Assembly (NCBI RefSeq): GCF_000226095.1
Contig: NC_016475.1
Coordinates: forward strand, 3,968,001 to 4,032,000
DNA from: Thermothelomyces thermophilus ATCC 42464
Taxonomy: Eukaryota; Ascomycota; Sordariomycetes; Sordariales; Chaetomiaceae
Length of the DNA: 64,000 bases
Direction of reading: 5' to 3'
The notes beneath the pieces are model-generated. The model worked only from the letters and a program-made list of their open reading frames with translations, made no database searches and had not been told where the DNA came from. Position numbers and translations under genes: made by a program. This document shows positions 1 to 12,000 of this stretch, piece after piece (positions within the stretch are counted from its first letter, which is position 1; each line of letters opens with the position of its first letter).

Positions 1-3000
1 AGCGCGACAGCTTGGACCGGATGTCGGCAACCAGCTCCTTAATATCAGCCGTGGAGAAGAGACCTGTGGCAGAAGCGTCAGCCTGTTCCGTCATCATCAT
101 CGTCATCATTCTGTCGGGGAGGTGGAGGAAGGCGACGAGGAAGGCGTCGCGGCCGACGCTGGTGCGGTCGAGGACGTCGATCGCCAGCTCGACCGGTTCC
201 TCGATCGCCGACCGGAGCGCCGTCTCGATGGCCGTGATCTCGAGGCGCTGGCCTCTCAGCTTGACCTGGGTGTCCCTGCGGCCCTGGAAGTCGAGGGAGC
301 CGTCGACGTTCAACCGGGCGAGGTCACCGGTCCGGTACATGCGCACCGGCTTCTTCAGGCCGTCGCTGAGCGTCCAGGAGAGAACGTCCGGGAAGGCGGA
401 TTCGGTCAGCTTGGCGTTGTTCAGGTAGCCCTGCGTGACGTTGGGGCCCTCGAAGACGATCTCTCCGATGCACCCGACGGGGGCGAGCTTCCTGGGGTTG
501 CCCGGTTCGCACACCCAGAGACGAGTGCCGTTGGCGTAGCCAATGTTGGTGATGGGCAGGTCGCGCGACACCTTGACTGCGGTCCCCAGGTTGGTCACCT
601 CGGCAGGACCGTAGACGTTGACGAGCGGGATGCCGTCCCAAATGTCCTTGCACGCCTGGGTCAGCTGCTCGCCGCCAACCGAGAGCCACTCGATGGTCGG
701 GCACTCGGCCGGCGAGATGAGGGAGGCGACCGTGGGAGTCAGCCAGGCGCGGTTCGCCCGGAGCTTGTTGATGGCGGCCGCGAGGTTGTTCATCCGGTCG
801 TGGTCGGACGGCACGCAGAGGCAGGCGCCGTGGTAGATGGAGATGGCGAGATCGCCGATGCTGACGTCGAAGACGTGCGCGGCGAACTGGAGGATCCGGG
901 AGTTCTTGTCGATGTTCATCACCTCGCCGTGCTGCTTGGCCATGATGCAGACGGCACCGTGATCCAGCGGGATGCCCTTGGGCTCACCCGTGGACCCGGA
1001 CGTGAACACGACAAAGGCGGTGTCGGAGGGGTGGACCGAGTACCGCCTCTTGGTCGTCCGCTGGGAGATGCTGCGGATCGAGTTCTCCTCGACAGAGAAT
1101 GGCCTGAACCCCATGGCCTTGATCCTGGAGAAGAAGGTACGGGCGCAGAGCACCACCTTGGGCTTCACCTGGGACAGGACCTTGAGAATGCTGGAGTCGG
1201 GGTGTGAGGGCTCGACAGCAACAGCCACAGCGCCGATCTTGAGGGCGCCCAGGATGGAGAGAGTCGTCCATACCGACTTAGGGAAGCAGTATGGGACATA
1301 ATCTCCCTTCTGGACGCCGAGCGCGCTGAGATGGTTTGCGAGCGCAGACGAGCCGCGGTCCAGCTCGCGATAGTTCAGAGAGCCGTCCCAAGCGTACACG
1401 GCAGGGGAGGTTGGTTGGGCGGCCACGTGTTGTTCCAAGAGCTGGAGGAGGGTAGTGCGCTCGTACTGAAGCTTTTGGCGGTTGTTGCGGATCTGCAGCT
1501 CCCTGTCCTTTCTTGACGCGTAGTCGATACTGCCGATGGTCTCCCTAGCAAGATCCCGGGCGCGGCACAGCTGGTTCAGGACGTGGCCAAACTGCGCCTG
1601 CAAGTGCTGGATCTGCTGCTTGCTGAAGACTGAGGAGTCGAACGTGGTCGTAACGGTAATGCCGTCGTCCTCCAGAGTGAAGTCCATGTTGAGGGCATAA
1701 CTGTGATAACCCCTCAAGTCGAGGGAGGCGGTTGCCAGCCCGATCCGCGGCTGCAGCTTGTCACCGCCGCCATCCGACATCATGGACGACATCTTTGGCT
1801 GGATGACGATGATGTGCTGGAACTGGCAAGCCTCGGCGGCGCTCGGGCTGAGCCGCGAGATGGCTTGGATGCCAATATGGCCGTTGGCATCGATCTGGAG
1901 GACGTCCTTCTGGATGCGTCGTAGGAGAGACTCGACGGTGTCGTCGTTGTCCCAGGTGACGCGGACCGGCGCAGTCGAGATGGTGGGACCCGAAATCGCC
2001 TCGACACGCCTTATGCTCGACGAGCGGCCGGAGAAGGTCTCGCCAAACACGACGTCCTGCGAATCCAGGTAGCGGCCGACAAGGAGCGCCCATGCGGCGC
2101 GGATGCGGGTGGGCATGGTGAACTCGGACTTGGCGTCCTCCGTCATCGCCAGCTTCATCTTTACCACGGAGTCGGGAACGGGGGTGTAGTTGGACCCGAT
2201 GGTCTGGGGGAAGTGGCTCGCAGCCAGACCCGTGTCGGACGCTAGCTTGTTGATCCAGAACACCCTGGGCGCCTCGGCGTCGAGCTGAGAGAGGTGCTGG
2301 ATGTACAGCTTGTGTGGCAGGGTCTCGAGCGCCTCGAGGCCCGCATACTCCCTCTCGACGTCCTCGAAGAGGCGGGTGATTGACCATCCATCGAAGAGGG
2401 AGTGATGGATCGTCAGGATGAAAGTCCGGCCCACGAGCCCGAGCCTCACGAGGTTATCGCCGAAGCTCATGGGCAGGGATCTGTCATGCTCGCAATATGC
2501 CTCGAGATCAGATCCGATGTGCCAGGTGAGCTGCGAGTCGTAGACCACCTGCACGGCGCCGTGCGGGCCCTCGAAGATGCGAGTCCTGAGGATGTCGTGG
2601 CGTTGGGCGACTGCGGCCCAGGCTGCTTTGAATCGGTTGATGTCCACCGGAGGAGGGAGCTCCAGCTTCAAGCGTGCAATGTAGGCGTCGATGCGCATGC
2701 TCGAGGCGGTAAGGAGAGCCTCTTGGAGAGGGGTGCAGGGGTACACGTCGAGAACGTTGTGCGACGCCGGGCTCCGGGACTTGACGTCGCCGACAATCTC
2801 GTCGACGAGATCGCTCGGGAGCAAGCTCAGGGCAACGGGGATGTCGAGCTCTCCGTTCTCCGCCGAGGCTTCGCCCCCGGATACAGTTCGAGCCAAGGCG
2901 CGCATGTTCGGCGCGTTGAAGAGGTCCGCGACGGTGACGCTGACGCCGTGGTCGCGGGCAGCCGAAGCAACCCTGATGGCGGCGACGGAATCACCGCCCG

Positions 3001-5722
3001 ATGTCAGGAAGTTGCTGTCGGGCCCAAAGGATTGGGACTTGAGCGCGTCCCTGCAGCAGGAGACGAGGATTTTCTCGACATCGGTAGCGGAAATCGAAGG
3101 GGTCGGCTCGGGTGAGGGAATGGGTTGTGGCGCAGAGGGTGTCGGCCGTGCAGGAGTAGAAGAAGCCGCCGCCTGTGGGTTGTTGGGACGGGAGTACGAG
3201 GATAGCTGCTTGATGGACGACTGGTTTGCGAATTCGAGCAGCTGCCTCCGGTTCACCTTGCCCGAGACCAGGTAAGGGAAGCTGACGACCGGGATGAAGA
3301 AGGCCGGGACCGCGGCGACGGGGAGGCTGGCACGGAGCGTCTCCTTCGCCTTGCGGATCGCGTCCGCAAGGTCCTGGTCGACGGGGTAGATCTGGATGCC
3401 GTCCTCGATACCGCTGCCGGCCCCAAAGGAGATGAACGCGGCGAGGACCTTCTCGTTCGCGGGGCAGATGACATCGACGTGGACGTCGACGGCCTGGGGG
3501 AACGCCTTGACGACGTGGAAGCGGACCTCGTCGAGCTCCATCCGCTGGCCGCGGATCTTGACCTGGAAGTCTGCGCGGCCGGCAAACGAGATGGACCCAT
3601 CCATGGCCTGCCGGCCCAGGTCGCCGGTCCGGTAGAACCGGCGGTTGGGGGTAGCCGGGTAGAAGTGCGTCTTGCGCACCCAGGCAGGGTTCTGGATGAA
3701 GGACTTGGCCGTCTTTGCCTCGTCGTTGAGGTAGCCGTGGGCCAGGATCGGACCCTCGACGATGATCTCGCCGACGGCGCCGATAGGGGCGAGCCTGTCG
3801 CTGTCGAAGCGGTCGGCGATCAGCATCCGCCCACCGATGGCATGCCCGAGGGATTCCTTCCAGGGCTTCTTCGCCTTGGTCTGGACCGAGAACTCGTTCT
3901 TGGCACAGTTGATGCAGGTCTCGGCGGAGCCGTACCCGATGATGAAGCGATCCAGGACCGGGGTCCACTTCTCGATGTTGTCCTGGCCGATGGCCTCGCC
4001 GCCGAGGATGAGCGTCCGGAGACTCGGGACCAGGGCGGGGTCGAGGATGCGGGCAAAAGAAGCGGCGAACAAGGCGGTGTTGACCTTCATGCTCTCCATG
4101 AACTTGGCCAGCTTCTTGGGCTCGAGGCGGTGATCATCCGAGGGGATGACGATGCAGCCACCGTGCACAAGGGGCGTGACCAGCTCGACGACGGAGACGT
4201 CAAAGACGTGGGACGCGTACTGGAGGACCCGGGTACTCTCGTTCATGTAGAACTCGCGGCCGTGCTCCCAGACACTCGTGGCGAGGGTGCTGTGCTGCCA
4301 CTCGACGCCCTTGGGAGAGCCAGTGCTGCCGCTGGTGAAGATCACGTAGCACAGGTGGTCGGGTTGGACGTAAGGGAGGGGAACACTGGCCGACGGCTTC
4401 TCGTCGCCGTCGACGCAGATGAGGTGCCGAACGGGGGTTTGCTGATCGAGGCTCTTGGCGAGGGTCTGGTGGAGTGACTTGTTGGTCAGCACAATGGGGG
4501 CTTGCAGCTGACCCAGGATGTCGTTGCGGCGGGCGGCAGGATGGCTGGGCTCCAGCGGCACGCAGGCACCGCCAGCAGCGAGCGTCGCCAGGATGGCAAC
4601 CGGCGTCCACTTCGACTTGGAGAGGAAGAAGGGCACAAAGAGCTGCCTCCCGTCGGCGCGCGCATTGAGCTGGTGCGCCTTGCTGGCAATGACGCCGGCG
4701 AGGCGGAAGGCCTGCCGGGCCAGTTCTGCGTAGGTGAAGCTACCGTCCCAGGCGGCGACGGCGACCCTGTTCGCGTTCTCCGGCTTGGCGCACTTGGCCA
4801 GGATGAGATCGTGGACGCAGTCGTCGAGCCTAAGGGGCAGCGGGGCGCTGAACTCGACGATGCGGTTGTAGTCGTTTCGGCTGACCGTGTCGATCGTCTT
4901 GACGAACAAGTCGTCAGCGTCGAAACGGCCAACGCTGCGCAGCTTGAGCGTCAGGACGTTGATAACGTGGGCATAGTTATCGATGAGGCTCTGGGCTCGC
5001 TCGGGAGACATAGCATCCTTGCGAAAGCTCAGGTACAGATGCACCATGGTGCCATGTGCGATGTTTACGAACGCGGTCGCCATCGACTGTGAGTAGGGGA
5101 AAAAAATTACGTTAGTGCTGATGCCGGGCTAATACGCTCTCAATTCCAGTTTATTTTTTTATTTTTTTTTTTTGAAACTCACAGGCAGGTGCATCTCGGG
5201 GAACCTAGATTTCCACGAGTGGACGTAGACAGCAGACACAATGGTGCCAAACCCTGTCGTTTCCGCAAACGCCCCCAGGGAGTGGAAAGGCAAGGTATGG
5301 CTCATGGTCAGCTTCATGTCCTGCTCGGCGGCGCGCATCACGCTGAGGAGGCCGTCGTCGCCGGTCATGGCCATGGTCGAGAGCCAGGCGGCCTGCTCGC
5401 GGTCGAGACAGACGCCGAAGCTCACGGGCCCGTCCTCGCCAGCATAGGCCCGGAGGAGGATGGCCCACGCGGTGAGCACAAGTGTGTCCTCGGAGAGGCT
5501 GTGCATCGAGGCGGCTTCCTGGAGGTTGCTCGCATCGACGGCCATGACGGCCTTGGTGCGGGCATACCCGTCCAGACCGACGGTGCTTGGTTTGATGGTT
5601 GAAGGAGTCCCATCGAGTTTGTCGAAGAACAGAGGGGCATCGGGAGCAGCCTCGACAGTTTGGAGCCGTTGTGCCCAGAAGGACTTGCGGGTGATGTCGT
5701 TGGAAAGCCTCGAGGAATGCAT
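1..5722 (-). CDS. Non-ribosomal peptide synthetase, 5' part (C remnant-A-T-C-A), runs off the left edge
   Basis: Exons 5722-5183 and 5086-1 are joined by an intron (donor GTGAGT, acceptor CACAG), and the second exon stays open to the window edge, giving at least about 1,876 residues. Residues 1 to about 230 resemble the C-terminal half of a condensation domain and lack HHxxxDG. Adenylation domain 1 (about 270-790) shows FTSGSTGSPKG, FDVS, GYGSAET and YRTGDLGR. A carrier domain follows with its phosphopantetheine serine in LTSGGDS (about residue 881). A full condensation domain has HHSLFDG near residue 1075. Adenylation domain 2 (from about 1390) shows FTSGSTGEPKG, VYGPAE and YRTGDLAR and is cut by the edge. 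The enzyme activates and links amino or aryl acids into a peptide; its product is unknown. The start is the first ATG of the open frame. An ABCC exporter lies divergently downstream on the map. Family assignment is certain; the product and the full module count cannot be read here. Confidence 0.95.
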
Positions 5723-8700
5723 GGCGATGGTGGTTTGGGCTGGATCCGTCGATGAGACGCTGTGGTGAGTAGTTGGAGGTGGAGGAAGGGTGATTGAGGG
5801 AGGACTATGCGGAGACTATCAAGAGGGGGATGCGTGAGAGGGTATCGTGTGTTGCGGTGTCACGCTCAAAGGGGGGAGTAGGAGGGAGGAAGGGATGAGA
5901 GCGCGATGAAGGTATGTTGGTGGAGCTGTTCGGGTGAGGGGTTCTGGAAGAGTTAGTCCACACAATTTGGGGGATGTTGGTATGCCGCAGTATACGATGA
6001 GTGTGCTCCTGCCGGGTGAGGATGAGGGGAGGAGACACTTGAGAGTGTTGCAGCCGTGAACAATGACGGCTACGGTGACGACAACAAGAGACGTAGTTCA
6101 ACCTCGTGCAATATGTGTGTGTGTGCCGGAGCGGCTTGGCGATGGTGCTGTGTGTGAGGTGATGTCTCTGAGCGTCGATGTCTGATTGATGTGGTAGGAG
6201 GATGTCGATCAGAGGTGGAGGCCGTTGGGTTTATCATAGGCCGGACGGACGATGTTGACCTTGGTGGATGACTCGAGAATTCGCCTTCACCTTGAGGCTC
6301 GGAGGAGATGTGGACGTCAAGCCGCTCCCGACCAAGAGGGGAAGCAGCCCGTCGCAGGCGGAGGATTGATTACATGAAGAAGACAGGGGTCAGGCCAGGA
6401 GCTGGAATCACACACGATGTAGAGAACAGCCCGGGATGGCATGCGATGGAGTTGAAGCGAAGGGTTCCAATATTGGACTTCGCCGCTCTGGTCTGTCTGC
6501 TATGATTGGATGAGTCGAGCCGTATTACCTCTCGACGACCGGCCACTCGGACGACTTTGCAAGGAGAGTCGCCGTCCGAGGATAGTTTGCCGTGAGAGTC
6601 GGAGGATAACTGCGCCGGAGTACACGGCCGGCCTTGCTCGAACGTTGGAACGCCATTGGACGAACAGGTGCCGGCAATCGGGGCCTACTATTTTTGATTC
6701 ACGGCAGGTCAACGGCTGAGCCATCCGGGATGTCGGGCAGTTGTGTGGATCGAGGCATGGCAAGGTTCAAGCCGCTGCGCCGTCGGAAGCTAAGGCGTGT
6801 CCGAGGTACGGATATAGAAAAAGTCCACCACGTGGGTCTGTAACTTGCTACTGGTGTAGTACCTTAGGTAGTGTACCAAGCATACTTTTGTGTGTGTCCG
6901 CTACTGCACTAGACCTGTGGATGTAGTTAGTCAGTGCTGCTGCGCCACCAGTGAGCAAAAACAGCACTTGCCGGGCCAAGAATCGCACAAGCGCAGCTCG
7001 CTCAACGCCATCGAACAGATTCCAAGAGCATCACACCACACTAGGACAAGCTGAGCGAGACTTGCCGGTCTCTGCCGCCGCAGAAGTGTATTTTCTGCTG
7101 CCAATGACTGCACCGCCAACAACCGAGTTTCCGCATTGCTCTTGACGTATTCGCGTTATTTCCTCCATCTTGGGTTCGGCGGGCATCCGATTGTAGACAC
7201 TTCCGTGGTCGGTCGAACGTGTAATAACGGGTATTGAACTTGAAAACCAAACCACGGCAATCCGCGTCGTAGTCCCGGAGTGAAGCGTCCATCAACGTAC
7301 TGAACCCGATGCCCGTTGGGTTGCACAGCATCCAACCAAGTTTCCCGAGCCGTGATGGTTGACACCAAATGACGTTCCCGAAGCTTGGCAACTCGAAACG
7401 TTTGGGAAAAAGTGTACGGCCTAAAAATAAAAATCAATGCTAGCCTTGTTTCGATGATGCACCGTAGGTTTTTGATCAGGTGATTGTTCCGTGGAAAACG
7501 TGGGGGAAGAAGATACCTTAGTATGTTTACTATTCGGTACACGACGCTTTTGCCCTCCCGTGATGAGTCGAACGGGACTGGTCTCTTCGAAAGGGCGGGC
7601 TCAGCCACCGGGCCGTTCTCCAGCTTTCTTGCACGCAGCAGCTTGTTGACAGGCGTCGGATAGATCGAATGGCCAGGCTTACTGCTGCCCTTGCTGAAGC
7701 CGCTTCTGTTTTTAGGTGTGGGGGTGGGGAAACGCGGCTATCATCCATTCGGAGCCCCCCAGGAGAAAACAAGCTTTTTAACCCTTGCACATCGTGCACA
7801 GCTGCTGAGTGGAAAGCAACAAGTTTCGAAAAGATCGGCGCTTGAGGCGACCCCCATCTGACCTACACTACCGATTGCGCGATGCCCACGACCCCTGCTC
7901 TGCTCTCCCCCACAAAGTCGTTTTCGTTTATCGCGCATCACACCAACCTCCTCCACCCGATTCAACCCTCCACCCGACGAGACCACCCAAAGTCACGGCC
8001 GCAACTCAATTCTCCAAGTCACACAAGATCCGCGCCGCCACGATGCCGCCATGTCACCCCACCACCCTCGATTCGCTAAATCCGGGTCCCAACGCCTTGG
8101 CTGAGAGCCGGAAAGCCCACGCTTTACCGTTACAGTCGCACATTTGCCCTGTGCGGCTGACATTGAAACAAGTCCACAAACTGCCCGCTGCCGTGCATCG
8201 ACTCGTCTTGGGCGACCAACATAGAATAAGGTACTCGTCAATGCAACGCAATGGGCCAAGACCCCATCATCCCGCACGTGCATACTGTATGTACTAATTA
8301 CATACTATGTACGGCACGGTTGTCCATTCGCGTGGTTTTGGTAAAGTTTAATCTGGTAATCCCGGCCTCCGCCACCCTTGCCTCAACCACGTCGTCCACA
8401 CCTCGTCGAGGTGTGTGTCCCCCTCGAGGCTTAGGGTGCGGAGAATAACTCTCCGCCGACACCCACGGAGCAGTATCAGCATCACGGTGTCCAATGACCT
8501 CCACCACATGGATCCCGGCTGAGAAGAGTGGCCTTCCACCTCCTTGGCTCCCTGTCTGCCCCTCCGAGGTCTTCTTCGCATATGGTGAGACAGAAATAGC
8601 ATCACCTAGTTCGGAAACATTACTCCTCTCCTCCCACCATCAACTATCAACATATCCATAGTCTACCGTTACATCGAGGAACATCTCCGGATAGCAGACC

Positions 8701-9085
8701 GCTCTCTCAATCAGCCTGAGCTGGTGGTTAGTCTCGGCTTATCACCGCGCTGGTGACTCGTAGAAGAAAACACCTAGGTACATGAAAGCTGAGGATGAAC
8801 CCCCCCCTTCCGCTTATCCCATCCCTTTCGATCATCTTTCTCCTCTCCTTCTCCTCATCACTCTTGTCTCCCTTCTCCTCCACAAGGGGCTCACCACTCA
8901 TCTGTTGCTTGGTTAAGCAATGCCAGCCTTCTCCGACGACTTGGAACAAACCCATTGATCACCTTGCCTACCTGCTCCGGACCGGTCCGTCTTCCTCTCT
9001 TCGACACCCTCATCCTCACTTCATCGCCAACAGGTCCAACTCACACAAGCAAAACAGGCGGACCTCCTCACCCGAGCGCGCAGAC
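5723..9085. other. Intergenic region between the divergent NRPS and ABC transporter genes
   Basis: About 3.4 kb with no ORF that I can assign to a family. It must hold both promoters. Pyrimidine-rich stretches near 8810-8890 and 8950-9070 precede the ABC start and probably belong to its leader. ACCTTAGGTA (6861-6870) and CACCTAGGTA (8771-8780) belong to the short palindrome family found elsewhere in the window. A 150-codon minus-strand ORF at 7156-7608 has no recognisable domain. Confidence 0.6.
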
Positions 9086-12000
9086 ATGGACTGCGTCGCC
9101 GTCGACATCACCTGGGGCCCTTGGGCCGGGCCATCCTGTCGGGGCGGGCTGGACTTCACTCTCGCCTTCGAGGAGTCCATCCTGTCCATCCTGCCCACGG
9201 CGCTCCTGATCATCGCGGCAGCCCTTCAGGTTGCTTTCCTCCTCGGTCGGCCAAGACAAACCGCCAATGGAACACTGTTATGGTTGAAACAGGTGAGAGC
9301 GCGATATCCCCTGGCCGACTCCTACGTGCCAGACGCTAACTCGGTGCAGTCCTTGATCATGTCCTTCGGCCTCCTGAGATTGGCTGTTCTGATGCTGTGG
9401 GCGCTTCCTGGCACCACGGCATCCAGGACAAAACTGACTCTGGCCGCCGCGGCCCTGAATTTCGTCGTGGTCATTCCCCTCTCCGTCCTGAGCTCCTTCG
9501 AGCACGTCCACCGCGCAGCGCCCAGTTTCATCATCGAGCCGTATCTCCTGCTCACGCTCCTGTTCGATATCGCTCGAGTCAGGACGCTATGGCTGATGCG
9601 CACCACGTCTCACAAGCAACTCGCCGCGGTCGAAACCGTGGCCGTGGTCATCAAGATTGCTCTGTCCTTTTCGGAGGCGGCAAGAAAGGATGACCTTGTC
9701 TTCCCCGGAGTCAAGGAGAAGTACACCAAGGAGCAAATGGCTGGCTTCTACGGCCGTTCCATGTTCTTCTGGCTCGGATCGGTGCTTTGGAACGGTTTGT
9801 CGACCCCCCTTCCGAAGCATCATCATCATCAATGATCAATCACAGCGCGGATGGAAACTAAAACTTGGCCTCGCCAGGCTACACTCGCTACCTTGTGCCC
9901 TCTGACTTGACCGGCCCCCGAGACGACGAATCGGCAGAGCTGCTGCGGCAGCGCTTCCGGTCGCAGTGGGCACGGAACCCCAACAAGACGGCCAAGGCTG
10001 CCCTCCTCACGACCCTGTTCAAGTCGATGCCGGACAAGTTTCTCGTCCCTGTCCTCCCGCGGGCGATCGTCGTGGTGCTCACGCTCGCCCAGCCGATGCT
10101 GCTGGAGCGCATGATCACCTTTGTCCAGGGCGGCGGCGGCGGTTACGAGCAGCGGATGGACGTCGGCTACGCCTTGATTGGCGCTTTCGCAGCCCTCTAC
10201 ACCCTCCTGGCTCTCCTCAACGCCTGGTACGCCCACGCGTGCAACAAGCTGGCCCTGGAAATGCGGAGCCAGTTGGTCGACTCTTGCTACCGGAAACTGC
10301 TCAAATTGCGGCTCGCCGCACTCGACTCCGGGAAAGCGGCTACCCTCATCAACCTGGACATGCAACATATCATGGAAGGGGCCAGAATCCTCCATGATAT
10401 TTGGGCAAGTTTCGTCACCGTTGCGGTTGCTGTGTATCTGTTGTACCGCAAGATTCAGCTTGCGTAAGTGTCATGGGAGTAATTATGAGATGTGAGTTCT
10501 GACGCTGATCGGTTGTTTTTTCTTTTATCTAGCTTCCTTGCGCCTCTCCTTTGCACTCTCGGTAAGTCGACGATCGTTTCCAATGCCAAGGCGTGAAACT
10601 CACCACAACCTCACCTACCTAGTCATGATGGTTCTTGCTGGAATCTGCAGTGCGCCCTTGGGGCCGCGCCAGGTGGCTTGGCTAGCAGCGACCGAGAGCC
10701 GGGTGAAATCGACCATGTTCATGATAACAGGTTTCAAAGAGGTCAAGATGTTGGGTCTATCACCCGACTACATGCAGAATCTCCAGAATCTGCGACTTAC
10801 TGAAGTCAACCTTGGCCGGTAAGTGACGTTTCCCGTCGCTGTCGCTTCTTTTGCTGAGAAGTTTGGGATTAATTAACACGTCGTAGCCGTTTTCGACGAA
10901 TCTTGTCCATCATCATCACTCTGTGTAAGTTCTTCGTAACTATATCTCAGATAAAGGGCAGGGCCGCGCTTACACTCTCCAGCCGCCGCTTCAACCGAAT
11001 TATCCATCCTCGTTGCTTTTGGCGGATTCGCCATCATCAGCAAGACTCACGGCACCCCCCTCACCTTCCAGACCCTCTTTGCGTCCTTGGCCCTGCTCCG
11101 TATCTCTCTGGACCCTCTGTTCCTTTTGATACAGGGAACACCCGCTTTCGTCTCGATGTTCAAGTGCCTCGGACGGGTCCAGGATCTGCTCAACGAGGAA
11201 CGTGTCGTCGACTGCCGCAGCAGCAGCACCCTGGCCATCTCCGAGAATTCCTCTGCTAGCTCCTTCATGCTCAAACCTGAGCGCAGGGTCACTACGGAGG
11301 AGTTCCATGCCGTTTTTCCTCAGGGCCCGGGACTTCCCGACATCAGCCCCCGATTCAGCACGATGGCTGACCTCGTTGAGATCTCGGACGCCTCGTTCTG
11401 CTGGAGGGGCAGGGAGAGCACACCTGCTCTGTACGTCATGTCATTGACGATCCAGCCGAACTCGTTCACAGCCGTCATTGGACCGTGAGTTCTCTTCTTG
11501 TTATGTTCTTCGCATTCCGTAATAACATAATAACACACTGCTAACAATGGGCAGTGTTGGTTCCGGAAAATCCACGCTCCTCAAGGCCATTCTTGGAGAG
11601 ATCGAGCACATCTCGGGCACCCGCCAGATGCGACGTGGACTCAAGGTCGCATTCTGTGACCAAGAGCCTTGGTTGCTGGACCAGACCCTCAAGCAAAACA
11701 TCATCGGTTCCCGCCCGTTCGATCCAGCGTGGTATCAGAGAGTGATCGAGGCGTGTGCTCTGGCCCAGGATATTGCCGGTCTTGCTGAGGGAGACGATAC
11801 TCCTGTTGGAGGCGGCGGCTCAGCTTTGAGCGGAGGGCAGAAGAGTCGTGTGGTAAGTCCTTTCTATGTCACGCAGCAAGAGAAGCTTGTTCATCAGCCA
11901 GCAATTTTTCTAGGGCTGCCAGCTAATCATCCGCAGGCTCTCGCGCGCGCCGTCTACAGTAAGCCGGAGCTCCTCCTCATGGACGACATCTTCAGTGGCC

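Noticed and set aside
122-1207. 361-codon plus-strand ORF opposite the NRPS, and similar ones at 2402-3115 and 3479-4477
   Set aside because: They are antisense shadows of GC-rich NRPS coding sequence; the minus strand carries clear A, T and C domain motifs.
7156-7608. 150-codon minus-strand ORF in the NRPS-ABC gap
   Set aside because: No recognisable family and neighbouring frames are equally open.
7809-8297. 162-codon plus-strand ORF
   Set aside because: Composition is Pro/His/Arg-rich without structure; likely chance.
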